A program made the position numbers and the translations under genes. Under the pieces are notes generated by a model. That model did no database searches. It worked only from the letters and a program-made list of their open reading frames with translations, and had not been told where the DNA came from. Below, piece by piece: positions 1-11,619 of a stretch of DNA of 64,000 nucleotides; position 1 is the first letter of the stretch, and every line of letters begins with the position of its first letter. Source of the DNA: Quercus robur (Eukaryota; Streptophyta; Magnoliopsida; Fagales; Fagaceae); NCBI RefSeq assembly GCF_932294415.1, contig NC_065535.1, positions 27,870,782 through 27,934,781 on the forward strand. Direction: 5' to 3'.

Positions 1-302
1 ATTAAAGAAATTGTAGAATGAAAGAGAAAATGAGAGGAAGAACATGGTTCAAATGTAATGAAGGTCTATTACATTCGGAACATAAAGAATGATTGAGGTT
101 TTACCGTTCATTTCAAGAAAATTCTAAACTATATGACAATAATTATATACATAGAAAGGTAGACTTTAGCAACAAAAAATTAAAAACATAGAAAAGTAGA
201 GAATATAGTAAAAAAAAAAAAAAATTTAAAATATTAAAACCATGGAACATAGTTGGCCTATAGTTTTTTATAGCATTCTCATTGTATTCCGTCAAAGAAT
301 AA

Positions 303-441
303 GGCCCGTTTGGTAGAGTAGTGTGAGTAATGTTGTTTGTATTTTTTTGAAATATGTGTGGGTGAAAAAATGTATGGAAATGCGTGTAATGTTATTTAAA
401 AACTGAAAATATGTTGCTAAAATGCTCTACCAAATAGGCCC
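303..441. mobile_element. Short MITE, Harbinger-like
   Basis: The element starts ggcccgtttggtag and ends taccaaataggccc, so its ends are inverted repeats. It is flanked by TAA at 300-302 and 442-444. A 3-bp TAA/TTA duplication fits the PIF/Harbinger superfamily. It is 139 bp with no coding capacity. A hAT assignment is possible if the 3-bp match is chance. Confidence 0.55.
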
Positions 442-469
442 TAAAAGTTTAAAAAGTGGTTACTTATTA

Positions 470-600
470 TTATTATTATCATTAAATATATTTTTGGTTT
501 GATAATTTGATACTTAGAGGAAGGAAGATTTGAATTCTGAATTTCTCATTTAAAAATATGGAGTTGTCAATTAATTGAGCTATAATATGTGGGTTTTAGT
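470..600 (-). mobile_element. Degenerate tRNA-derived SINE-like repeat
   Basis: Read on the minus strand, a tRNA-like A-box stretch (tagctcaattaattgaca) is followed about 50 bases later by a B-box-like attcaaatc. This is the pol III promoter layout of plant SINEs. Both boxes are imperfect and no clear target duplication was found, so the call rests on layout only. Confidence 0.35.
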
Positions 601-610
601 AAGCTCAACT

Positions 611-1360
611 AGGGCTGTCCACAGGTTGGTCCGGGTCGGTTTTGGCCTCAACCCGGACTCGACCCACTCAGGTCGGGTGGAACAAAAACAAACCCGCAAT
701 TGACCATCGACCACCACAGGTCAAGTTGGCCGGGCTTAGGGGAGCGAACGGTTGGGTCGGTTAAGTCTGATGATGAGTGATGGCGAGCGGAGGAGAAGAT
801 CTCTCTTCGTCAATTTGAGTTAAAGGCCAACCGGATCTAATGGATTATCACTGGATTTGAGTAGATCGGAGCCTAATCTAACTAAGAATAGCCGGATTTG
901 TGTAGATCTAAGTTACATCTAACCCAATACCGCCAGATTTGGGCAAATCTAAGCGAAGGAGGAGAGTAGATCATGGCCGGATTTGAGTGAATCTAAGCAA
1001 ATAACACCAGATCTGAGTGAAGGAAGACTTGGGTGGCCGGATCGGAGTTGAGGAACACTGGATTTGAGCGAAGGAAGACCAAAGATGGTCGGATCGGAGT
1101 TGAGGAACACCAACACATCACCGAATCTCGAAGGATCTCGTCGGATTTGGTCCAAAATTCATTATATTTCGCCGAAAAGGATGATTGTTTCAGTTTGGGT
1201 CAGGTGTCATGGGTTTTGAAACATAAAACCGGCAACCGACCCGTGTGGGGTCGAGTTAGAGAGTTCGGACCCGCGTCTGACCATTGGAGACGTCGGATCG
1301 GGTGGCGGTGGGTCGAGCTCGGGCGGGTTAGGTAGGTGGCCAAGTGGGTTAGACAGCCTT
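611..1360. mobile_element. hAT-like non-autonomous element
   Basis: The left end reads agggctgtccac and the right end ttagacagcctt, giving short imperfect inverted repeats. Flanks aagctcaact (601-610) and aaactcaact (1361-1370) match over at least 7 bases, compatible with the 8-bp duplication of hAT elements. The inside is GC-rich and made of degenerate repeats built on ccggatttgagtagatct. Open frames across it (949-1155 minus, 1033-1335 plus) are by-products of those repeats. A relative lies at 3949-4571. Confidence 0.6.
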
Positions 1361-1370
1361 AAACTCAACT

Positions 1371-1842
1371 AATAAAGTCTCTAATAGTTGAATAAGCTTA
1401 TACTAAAAACTGATTGGTGTCTTAGTCTAATGATAAAGAGCATAATAATCGGAAGAGAACAAGACACCGTAAGTTAAAACTCTATAAATAAATAAATAAT
1501 TGAACTATAATACTCTTCACTAAATAATTATCTTATTGAGAGTGGTAAGAAATGATCTATACATGCTATTCAATGTGTTCATTATTCATATTGGCGTAAA
1601 CAATAAACATAGACTAATATACACCCCTTTCTTTCTTCTTTTTATTTATCTTTTATGGGAAGACTAATATACTTTTAACAAAAAACAAAAGATAAAATAT
1701 ATAAGAGTTTGAATTCAAACTCACGGTTTACATTATCTAATCAGAGATTGCCACATCATATTTTTACTTAAAACTCAATATATCCTATCACACCTAATAA
1801 TAACTCAAAAACTTCTAATTTGATTGGATTTTCATATAGGCA
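1371..1842. other. AT-rich intergenic DNA
   Basis: No coding signal. Around 1415-1480 there is a faint SINE-like stretch (tagtctaatgataaagagc, then gttaaaactct about 35 bases on), too degraded to call separately. Confidence 0.4.
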
Positions 1843-1845
1843 TTA

Positions 1846-2867
1846 GAGCATCTATAGCAGATGTGGCAAAAATTATGCCATTTTGCCATACTAAAGACCT
1901 ACTTTATTATTTTATCACATCATTTTACAATATCTCATTTATTAGATATTTTATCATTCAATTCTATACATTAAAATAATAGTTACTACACATTAAAATA
2001 ATATATTATCCCCTCCTCCATTATCATCAATAACAGCAACAACATCAACGACACAACCACCAGCCACAAATATCCACTGTAGCAACAACACCGACAGCCA
2101 CCACCGGCCATCACCCCCACAGCCCACCACCACTGCCACTGTCATCGCCCATAGCCCACAGCCCACCACCACCCAAATCAACTGAACCACCACCTGCCGC
2201 CTATAATTTAAAAAACAAACACAAATACCCACCATCACCACCACTACAACCCACCTCTACTGCAAACCAACCACCACAATTACTCACCAATATCAGATTA
2301 ACTCAAATTGCAACCAAAAAAAAAAAAAAAACCCACAACCAAAGAGAGGCAAAGTGAAAGGCGGATAGAGAGGAAAGGGAAGAGGGTGAGATCGACGACA
2401 GTCTCGGGGTGAGATCGGCGAGATCGAGTGTGGCTGGGAGATATTGACGGTGGCTGGGTGAGATCGGTGCACGTTTCCAAGAAGTTTTCCTCCAAGCCCT
2501 AGCTAGCGGAGCGCGCTGTCGTTGTCGGAGCTACACCGACGTCGTTGTTAGTGAACATCCCGGACTGGTCAAAGATCCTGAAAGATGAGTACAGAGATTA
2601 TACAAGGAGAAAAGAGAGGGAACCGGTGAGAGAGAAGAGAAAAGAAAAAAAAAAATGAAGAGATAGGAGAGAGAAAAGAGAATAAAAAATTATAAAAAAT
2701 TTTGCACCATCTATTCGTACCATCTCATATTTGAGATGGTACTGTAGCCGTGTTGCATAATTTTTGGGATTTGGAACATCTGATAAACCTCCATTTTTGT
2801 GTTTGGTGTGACAAATGTGCCAAATATTTGGCATTTGGCACATTTACCACGTCTGATGCAGATGCTC
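1846..2867. mobile_element. PIF/Harbinger-type non-autonomous element
   Basis: The left end gagcatctatagcagatgtgg and the right end (reverse complement gagcatctgcatcagacgtgg) are inverted repeats. TTA flanks both sides (1843-1845, 2868-2870), the duplication expected of PIF/Harbinger. The gagcatc terminus is common in plant elements of this kind. It is 1,022 bp. The inside has a low-complexity CCACCA-rich stretch (2010-2280), a purine-rich stretch (2330-2480) and no transposase. Confidence 0.7.
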
Positions 2868-2870
2868 TTA

Positions 2871-3590
2871 GAATTAATTGTGAGTCATTGTGCTTATTTT
2901 TTAATATGTGATAAAGTGATGTGGTATGTTGAATTTAAATAATCTCAGTATATAATAGAGTAATACAACAATATACCACGTCTTTATAAAATTTAATTTC
3001 AATATATCCATACTATATTATTATATATAAAAAAGGATTCGCTTATTTGAACAAAACTTTTATATAGTTCAAAAATACTCTCATTAATGGAAGGTAACTT
3101 CTCTTAGAAATAGGGCTATAAATGTTAATTAACAAATTTCATTTTGAATTTAAAAGGAGAACTCCTAAAATTTAGGATTTTTTTTCCCTTCACGTATACA
3201 AATTTAGTATTACCACTGCACACTCTTGGTGCTATGGTCATTTCACAAGTATAAGTGCTTGTGGGGTGTGGAGGGTAATGGCTGAGGTTCAAGTCTCCAA
3301 GAAGAAGTTTCACACACATATACACTTAGATTAGGTTAGACTAAAGTATCTATCTTATATAAAAAAAGAAAAGAATTTTTATTCATTTTTCATCTAAATA
3401 AAAGTAAAATATCCCTAAAATTTAGCATTTTTTGCCCTCAAGTTCATTTTATTTTAAAAGAAATTATAGTCACTGTTTATTTTTAAAATTTATCATTTTT
3501 ATTTATTTAATAAATATAAATTATTAATTTTTACCAAAAAAATATAAAAGAGCTACTGAGCAGGCGCAATGCCAGGGCTGATTGGCCAAT
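2871..3590. other. AT-rich intergenic DNA
   Basis: No gene seen apart from the SINE-like repeat listed at 3222-3345. A stretch at 2948-2985 resembles the sequence at 5401-5437. Confidence 0.4.
3222..3345 (+). mobile_element. tRNA-derived SINE-like repeat
   Basis: An A-box-like cttggtgctatggtcattt is followed about 55 bases later by a B-box-like gaggttcaagtctcc, the pol III promoter layout of plant SINEs. The 3' part is AT-rich. No target duplication was identified. Confidence 0.5.
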
Positions 3591-3599
3591 AATATATAA

Positions 3600-5398
3600 G
3601 AGATAATTACAGCAAACCCAGTTGAGGTTTGGCCTGTTTGTGCTTTGTCTACCCGTGGTTCAAAACTTATCACTTTGCCCACCTGTACTTTAATCTGTTA
3701 CCCTCCCGTTACTCGCCTCACCCTCAGACGTTAAAAAAACACATTTTTATTCCAAATTAGAACATAACATGGATCAAACTACATGAACTCACTCTCTTTT
3801 CCTCACGAGCCCTAGAAACTTGAAATTACACTGCCTCTAACTGGTACCAATAGAAAAACCCACGAATTTATCAAAGCTCTTAATCATCCTTCTCACCTAA
3901 ACTGAAGGTTCCAAGTCATACCCCGCAAAAGAGTCAGCCTCCTCTGTTTAGGGTTGTCCACGGGTCGGTTCGGGTCGGTTTTGTGCCCAACCTAGAACCG
4001 ACCCGATCACTTCGGGTCTCCTAAAAATGGATCCGCTGCCGACCCGCCGACGGTAATGGTTCGGGTGGTCAGACGTCAAAGTTTTCCAGTCGGTTTTCGG
4101 TCGGGCTCGGATTGTGCGAATCGCGCCGAATTTTTGCCGAAATCTACTTATTTTTGCTGGATCTGACTGGATTTTGAAGAGATCTTGGCTGATCTCAACG
4201 AGATTAGGCCGAACTTGAAGTGATCTTTGCAGATCTCAACAAGATCAGGCCCGATCTCGAAGAGATCCGGAGACATCTCGAAGAGATTAGGCCAAATCTC
4301 GACGAGATCTCACCGGATCTCGATAGATTGGACAAGATCATACCGGTGAACTACTTCAATCGGCGGAGAAAGCTATTTCTGGTGTGTTTTCTGGTCAGAT
4401 CGGTTGAAATTGGTTTTCCATGCTCTAACCCATCAACCGACCCGCCGGTCTCGGATTTTGGGATTGGGGATCCGCCGCCGACTATCGCCGGCGTTGGGTC
4501 GGCCGATTCTCGGGTCGGATAGGCCAGGTTGGGCGGGTGGGTCAGGTACCGAGTCTGGTTGGACACCCCTACCTTTGTTATTAAATCTAGACCCCCATTA
4601 GGATCCCAATGAGCCAAAGGTACAAAATCCAAAGAATTCTAATCTTCCTCAGCTTACCTAAACCCATGAAACTGTCCTAATTAATAATAGAGTGTTATCT
4701 TCGTTTGGATCAGAAACCAGCTCAAAAAGAACTGTTGATGGTGAAGTATATTGGAGAACTTGAAAACCGATATCGACGTTAGAGAACCCACTTTGAAGAA
4801 GCAACAGATTTGGTGAAGTCAAAAAGCCCATTGGAGCTCGAAAACAGCAAACCCACCTCAGGCCCAGTGATTGGACTATCAACGGTTGTAGAAACAAAAA
4901 CTAGTCCATGGCTGTAGCAACAAAAACTACCTGCCCCATCACGGTGCCACTACTTGGAGGGCCCCCAGAAGAAGCGCCGCCAGCCACAACCACATCAAGG
5001 CCTCTGTCAAACCTCAGAAGTACCCCACCCACCTCGTCGGAGCTTGGAGACACCATTGGTGGCTTCTTGGCTAAGTCGTGGGAGCCCGATCCTTCATCCA
5101 TCTCCAATGAGCTTAGAAGGTTCTATTTCTCCAAGCGTTTAAAACCACCAGGTTGGGCCTGTTGGGTTTTGGCCCGTTGCTCATGTTGGTCGTGAGGAAA
5201 AGAGAGTGAGTTCGTGTTGTTTGATTCGTGTTATATTCTAATTTGAAATAAAAATGTGTTTTTCTAATGTCTGAGGGTGAGGTGAGTAACAGGAGAGTAA
5301 CAAATTGAAGTACAGGTAGACAAAGTGATAAGTTTTGAATCACGAATAGACAAAGCGCAAACAGGCCAAAACTCCAATGAATTTGCTATAATTATCCC
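3600..5398. mobile_element. Non-autonomous MULE with 9-bp TSD
   Basis: The ends form inverted repeats of about 210 bp (3600-3810 against 5190-5398), with outer tips gagataattacagcaaa and gggataattatagcaaa. Perfect 9-bp duplications aatatataa lie at 3591-3599 and 5399-5407, the size typical of Mutator-like elements. No transposase is present. A hAT-like element (3949-4571) is nested inside. The remaining 4572-5189 has overlapping open frames on both strands (for example 4908-5195 plus and 4901-5107 minus). Their opposing openness gives no basis for calling either a gene, although a captured exon is possible. The arms are visibly diverged, so this insertion is older than the large MULE at 13.7 kb. 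Confidence 0.8.
3949..4571. mobile_element. hAT-like element nested in the small MULE
   Basis: The left end tagggttgtccacgg and right end (reverse complement taggggtgtccaacc) are inverted. Flanks cctctgtt (3941-3948) and cctttgtt (4572-4579) form an 8-bp duplication with one mismatch. Inside, 4170-4330 is a degenerate short tandem repeat around gatctcgaagagat. It belongs to the same family as the element at 611-1360. Confidence 0.65.
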
Positions 5399-5407
5399 AA
5401 TATATAA

Positions 5408-5943
5408 TACAGTAATACAGCGGTATATCACTATATTGAGGGCAGCTCCCTTACTACTTTCTAGAAAGGACGCGGCAGAGTGGCACGCTGTGCGGTAACG
5501 GAGCTCAGCTACCGCGTTTAGACTAGTCTGCCCAAAACTTTGCCGATTCCAATCACGCGGTAACAGCACACAATTTTGTGCCCCACAAAGATTAGAAAGT
5601 CGTTGCGTGTCATAATCCCATTGGTTGAGAGTGGTGGTAGTTGGGAACATAGTAACGGTAACGGTGGGCATTGCATTTGCAAGAATAGAAAAACGAGTAG
5701 AGAACGGCAACACGTGTTGTGCATGTCCCAAAAATAGTATCACAGAGCAAAACAAAACAAAACAACATTGTGATTGTATAGTAGAGTTACATCTATCCAT
5801 GTACATGTCCTAATATTATGTTGCTTAACCAGCAAGAGGTCTCCCAACTCCCAAGGTTTTGTTTCAGTTTACTACTGCTCCCATAATATTTGACTCTCAA
5901 AAAGAAAAAAAAAATCTACCAATTGCCAAAGAAAAGAGTAAAG

Positions 5944-5978
<35 letters not shown>

Positions 5979-6005
5979 AAACAAGCAAAAAAGAAGAAGA
6001 AGAAG
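5408..6005 (+). promoter_or_regulatory. Promoter and 5' leader of the NAC gene
   Basis: This interval separates the small MULE from the NAC start codon. A palindromic G-box core CACGTG lies at 5711-5716, the kind of site bound by bZIP and bHLH factors. A (GA)14 microsatellite at 5947-5974 and a purine-rich run lead up to the ATG; such GA tracts are common in plant 5' leaders. The transcription start is not determinable from sequence alone. Confidence 0.5.
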
Positions 6006-9000
6006 ATGGGTGCTGCAGTGTTAACAATGGAATCTCTGCCTCTGGGTTTCAGATTCAGACCCACCGACGAAGAGCTTATCAACCATTACCTCAGGTTGAA
6101 AATCAACGGCCGCGATTCCGAGGTCCAGGTCATTCGCGAAATCGACGTTTGCAAATGGGAGCCCTGGGATTTACCTGGTATATTTCTATCTTCCTTCTTC
6201 TTCTTCTTCATTTTTATTTTTCTTTTCTAGTTTTTTTCTTTTATGGTTATGTTTAAAGCTCATTTCTTAATTTTATAATATTTGATTGTGAGGATTGGGA
6301 ATTTTATAGATTGGTTAATTTTACTGTCAATTCATTTCCCTTTATTCTCCCATGAATAAATGAATAATTCCCCTTGAAAAAGCACATCCATATATCCCTA
6401 TTTTGTATGCGAAAGATTCCTTTTTGACATTCTTCTAGCTTCTATTTTCTAACCCTTAAAAAATTATAAATCAAAACAAAGAGGATTACAATAGAAATTT
6501 AGATTTTGATTCTCTGGTTCGATCTGTTTCTATACTCAAAATATCTGTATCCTTTCTTGATTTGTGAATGGATTATATGCTGATTTTGGTTCATATTCTG
6601 TATTATTGATTATTTGGTAAATAAGCTTTATATCAAATTGCACCTGCTCTCCTTGTAAGAGCAAGGTGGAGACCGGAGAGTGAGATTGTAAATCAAGCTC
6701 CATTGAGTGTGTGTGTGTGTGTGTGTGTGTCATTGCAAATCAAAAAAGAGAAAAAGGATTGATTTTTTTTTTTTTTTTTTTGGGCTGAAACCAGGGCTCT
6801 CAGTGATAAAGACAGATGATCCCGAGTGGTTCTTCTTCTGCCCGCGTGATCGGAAGTACCCAAATGGTCATCGTTCCAACAGAGCCACTGATGCTGGCTA
6901 CTGGAAAGCCACGGGTAAGGACCGCACCATAAAGTCCCGCAAGTCTAGCTCCAATACCAGCATGATTGGGATGAAGAAGACCTTGGTTTTCTACAGAGGC
7001 CGTGCTCCCAAGGGCGAGCGCACAAGCTGGATCATGCATGAGTATCGTGCTACTGAGAAAGACCTGGATGGTACTGGTCCCGGCCAGGTACTTTTCTTTC
7101 CTAACAAGTTTTTATTCTAGTCTGGAAACAGCTTGGAATTCATATACACTTAAGACTTACGTTTGTCTTACATTTCTTCTTTCATACTGTGCAGGCTGCC
7201 TTTGTTCTCTGTCGCTTGTTCCACAAGCCTGAGGAGAAGTCACCAGTTCCAAAGTACGATGAAGTAGACCCTACTGGCTTGTCGCCTACCACTACCAAGT
7301 CCTCTCCTGATGATACATTGTCAGATGTAGTTCAACTTCAAGAAACAGCAACATCTGTTATGCCAGTTAGGAGCCAGTCTGAAGGTATAAAGCGATGGTT
7401 GACTGATAAGTCTGATAACATGACCCCTAATGCTCTAGTCCCTGCTGAAACTAGCTCCAATAGTTATGTGCCTTCTGATGTGGACGATCATGTACTAGAA
7501 GAAGATGCTTTAGAGGTGAGAAGCGGACTCACATAGTATCTGTATTCTTTTTTCTTTGTGTGTTCGTCATCCTGTTTCTCTATCTTTTACCATGTATAAG
7601 CCCTTCATAATGAGGAATTTCTTTTCTTTGGTTTGAATCATTAAGAGACATTCTATGACTAAAAGTTGTTGTTTTCTTGCTTTTCAATTTAGGTGAATCA
7701 GCAGCCCTCATGCGGCGAGATTGATTTTCAAGATTTCCCCACATTGCAATCACAGATTCAAATGGAGATAGCACCCCAAGTGGGTTCACCTTTTCCCAGT
7801 GACTTTGGAAATGGCAATAATGCACTAACATTTCAGGATGGTACCAGCGAACAGGATATATCTCTCACAGAGTTGTTAGATGAGTTCTTGAATAACCCTG
7901 ATGATAACTCATTTGATGGATCAGCCAGTCAAAAGAACTCATTTGGTGGAAGCGACACCCTATTTACCAGTCAGGCTGTACCACCTGGAAGCATTTATGT
8001 TAAAGACAGTGGTGCATACAGTGATGCGGACACTGAAATGGCTCAATTACAGGTAAAACAATACTCTTTCGGATTATGAGAGACACGCTATTGGTAATCC
8101 TTGTCTGTTTCCAGTTTAGCTTGCACATTGCATTTACTTTGAAGTTCTGGCACTGTGGTATTTATATATTGCTTTTTTCTGATGGCTGGGGGCGTGTATC
8201 CCTGGTGAGGTTTCACATCATTAAAAATATATATATACTTTGCTTTTATGGGCATTTGATGTAGTTAATTAGTGAACAAATCTAACTCTGAAATTGACAT
8301 GTTTTGTTGTCATCCACCAGCGTGATTCTGAGATGGAAGTTTCTGGATGGTTCAATGAACATGTTGATAGTGAGCATGTATATTCCAACCAAGAACTTTG
8401 GGGGAATGACCTTTGGGATAATTCTGTTGGACAAGATACTTTGTCTGTTTATTCTGCTGTGTGCTCATCCTTGGCGCCCAGCTCAGAAGAACCAACCGAT
8501 AAGAAGGAACCCAATAACTACAGCAGTGTTCCTGTTGGTGAAACTGTAATCAAGATTAGGACCCGGCAACCTCAGAATAGACCAACTTTAGACAATATTC
8601 CATTTCAAGGTACTGCTCCAAGAAGAATCCGTCTGGTTGTCCAGCGTTCTGGTGAATCAGTTTGCCATAGTGAAGTGGGAGGTCCAAGCTGCAGTGAAGA
8701 AGATGAAGTGCAATCAACAGTTACTAAGGTAAGGTTCATTAAATGAAGCTGATATGAAAGTTCTGCTCATATGTATTTATCAATTATTGAGTCTAATAAT
8801 GTTGCCTGCAGGCTGAAGAAGCTTCAGAACACTGTCCTCCTGTTGTTGAGATAGAGGAACAGAGCGAGCTTTTGAAGTCTGAGGAGAGCAGGGGAACTAA
8901 TGAAGAATCCTCTGCAAAACTGAGGTTTAGGGTGAAACGTGATGCTCTTCCGGGCGGTAGCCAGCTGGAGATGTCAGAATTTGCGAAGGCACCTGCTCTA

Positions 9001-9102
9001 CATCATGCCCCACGATCCTCATTAGTCTATATAGCAGGAGTTTCTCTAGTTGTAGTCATGTCTGTTGTCTTTATTGGGGTATGGGGGTACCTCAAATCTT
9101 GA
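6006..9102 (+). CDS. Membrane-tethered NAC transcription factor (NTL type)
   Basis: Six exons with GT-AG junctions join in frame: 6006-6177, 6795-7087, 7195-7515, 7693-8052, 8321-8728, 8812-9102, giving 614 residues. A NAC DNA-binding domain spans about residues 10-170, with the usual landmarks [63 protein letters not shown] and VLCRLFHK. The middle is acidic and Ser-rich, as in NAC activation regions. The last 28 residues hold one hydrophobic helix (about 589-609) followed by a short tail. That architecture defines NTL factors, held at a membrane and released by proteolysis under stress. The N-terminus resembles the Arabidopsis NTL9/NAC062/NAC091 group; which one is not decidable here. The start was chosen by similarity to those N-termini and the stop-free reading into the domain. 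Intron 1 has a (GT)n tract near 6703-6729. Confidence 0.93.
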
Positions 9103-9175
9103 TGTTGTACACCAATAGCTATAGGTAGTCCGCTCCTGTGTTTTTTAGTTGCCAGACGAGGTAAATAAGCAGTTT

Positions 9176-9434
9176 TCTGAAGTTGGAGAGCAGAGTAACT
9201 AATGAAGAATCATCTACACAACTTAGGTTGAGGGTGAATCGTGATGGTCTGTTGGTTGCAGCCAGGCATTGTGCCCCAGGAACCTCATTATCATACGTCA
9301 GTCATCGGAGTAGTTTCTTTTGTTGTGGTTGTGTCCATACTATTTATTGGGGAATGGACTGGGGGAGCTGAGTTTGATCATGATGTTGCACAGGAATAGC
9401 TATAGGTAGTCTGTTCCAGTGTATGTTAGTTGCT
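9176..9434 (+). pseudogene. Decayed tandem copy of the NAC last exon
   Basis: This stretch repeats 8873-9152, the end of the last NAC exon plus the start of its 3' UTR. Matching blocks include gagcag-gtaactaatgaagaatc, the following arginine-rich coding part (VTNEESSTQLRLRVNRDG against [18 protein letters not shown]), the membrane helix, and the downstream ctataggtagtc. The copy has lost about 30 bases in its middle. A small insertion then puts the helix (VVSFVVVVSILFIG) in another frame. It lies after the normal stop, so it is probably 3' UTR or spacer. Use as an alternative last exon is possible but has no support here. Confidence 0.75.
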
Positions 9435-11333
9435 TAGAAGCAGGGTTAGGTTTGTAGATTCCTCTGCTTTCCTGTATGCACGCGTATATATATCTAGAAT
9501 AGCCAAATGTTGTGTACTCTATTATCGAACAACGTTGTTTAATTTAAGTTTGTTTTCTTTTTTTTTTAGTAGCTTTGTTGGAGGTTCTGAATTTTGTTTT
9601 GGATTTATTGTTCTGTACTCATGAATCAAACTAGCTTGTTGTATTGGCTCTTTTTTGTGTGTGTGTGTGCATACTTTGGTTATTTAAGTACATGGAAACA
9701 CTTTATGCTGGTTGCTTTGTCTTTGCGGGGTTTGTACCATGTGCTGGAAGCTCTTACGAAGGAGAAGGTATCTTGTGGTGTTTTGCATCTAAACAAATGC
9801 ATATCACACCTAATTCTCACAAACATGTAGTAGATTCCAATATGTTGTGGGGTCCATATTTCTGTGTCTAGTGGTGCTTCAGTTAGTGCTAAATTCATTT
9901 TGTCTGTTCTGTTTAGATATTGTTCACACAGGCATGCATATACTTGGGAAACCAGTCTGTGGCCGATTCTTTGGCGGGATTTTGTTACCGAGTATGACAG
10001 TCTGCACTCTCTTATGTTTTGTTTTGTTTTGTTTAGAGAGAGGGGAGTATAGTAGATTGTAAAATAGAATTGATTTAAAATTAGTTTATTTTCAGTTAAC
10101 TTTACTCTACTTTCCTCTATTGTTTCTTTCTCTCTCACTCTTCTCAATCCAAATGAGCCATTAGTCTTGGCATCATGTAATGAGGATTGAGTCAAACTTC
10201 CGGTTGTATGCATGCTACATGAATGTGCACTCCTCAAAATCAGATAACATCAATTTGCCCTTTACTGAAAAACTAAAGGTTGCTAGAATCCGTTGGTAAA
10301 GCAGTCATAAGCAGCGTAGTATTGTGTTTTCACACCCAATTATAAGTTGACTTTTTATTTATATTATGTATTGTTTATGAGTTTCATATTATTTTTTGTC
10401 TAAATATTATTTCTAATAAATTAATAATCTAATATTTTAAAAATAAATCAGCTTTTGATTTTTTTTTTTTATCTCTGTCTAAGCTATCATAGATAATCAA
10501 TTGTTTTTAAAATTGCTTTCGTGTATTATTATTATTATTATCATCATCATCATCTCCTTTACTTTATTATCTTTTTCTTTATCAAAAAAAAAAAAAAATA
10601 CTTTATTATCTTTTTAAGGGGTTACTTTTTTAAAATAAAGTTTGGTAGATGAAGCCACTAGTTTTTGGTGGTTTATCGGGTAAAATCGGTGGGCTTCTTG
10701 GAATACCACTATAATGCTGAAAGCGGTTTTTTGGATTAAGCCGGCCCTGTAAGCCATTGCTGCGCTGGTTTGTCCTATTCACTTTTATAATATTTGATTA
10801 TTGTTATGTACGTCTTTTATTTAATAATTCAATTCAATTGCAATTCCACTGCCGACGACAATAATAATTTGAAATATACTACTCTCTCTCTCTCTCTCTC
10901 TAAATTAGAGAGAATTCAATTAAATTTTAAATTAAAATTCAATTATTAGTTAATTTTGTGTCATATGTTTATTTAAGTTTTTAAATTTTTTTGCTAAATG
11001 AGTTAATGAATACAAAATAATTAGAGTATAATATTAATAAATTATATTTAAAAAAAAATCAATCATACATACTTAATAAAAATTATTACACAACAAAGAT
11101 CACCACATATTCTAGTATTTTATTAAAAATTAAAAAAATAATCATAAATAGTATTAAATTTAGGTGAAAATTTTAATATTTAACTAATTATATATATTTT
11201 TTAATAATTTGACTAGTTATTTATATTTTTATAATTAAAAATATGTTAATTTCCATACGTATGCAGGATTTACACGCTAGTTCTTATAAGAAAAACAGGG
11301 GACAACGGGTTTTCCAAATGCCAATAACTATTA
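9435..11333. other. NAC 3' flank and AT-rich spacer
   Basis: The first few hundred bases probably contain NAC 3' UTR and polyadenylation sequence. The rest is AT-rich with poly-T/A runs and a (CT)n tract at 10881-10902. The open frame at 9680-10237 on the minus strand has no recognisable protein features. No gene called. Confidence 0.45.
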
Positions 11334-11619
11334 CTCCCTCCGTTCCATTTTGTTTGTCCTCTATTCTATTATAGAATGTCCCAAAATATTGTCTTGTTTC
11401 TAAAAATAAGTCATTAATTTACTAATGTTCCTATTATACCCCTATTTTATTAATAATTCAATTTTTTGATAAATTTATTTAAGAGTAGTTTTGGAAACTT
11501 ATACATTTTTTTTTGAAGAGAAAATTTATACATTTTTAAAAAATAGACAAGATAATAAATGATGTCTCCTTAAAAAATTTGACTTTTCAAACCGGATAAA
11601 CAAAGTGGAAGGGAGGGAG
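11334..11619. mobile_element. Stowaway-like (Tc1/mariner) MITE
   Basis: The left end ctccctccgttccattttg and right end (reverse complement ctccctcccttccactttg) form an inverted repeat of about 30 bp. The left flank is TA; the right flank has decayed to AA. The ctccctcc terminus is characteristic of plant Stowaway/mariner elements. It is 286 bp and non-coding. Confidence 0.75.

Noticed and set aside
949-1335. Open frames on both strands in the first kilobases
   Set aside because: They lie within a hAT-like element made of degenerate ccggatttgag repeats.
5264-5806. 180-aa minus-strand frame before the NAC gene
   Set aside because: Spans the MULE end and the NAC promoter; no recognisable domain.
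9680-10237. 185-aa minus-strand frame behind the NAC gene
   Set aside because: No domain, no plausible promoter or composition change; overlaps the likely NAC 3' region.
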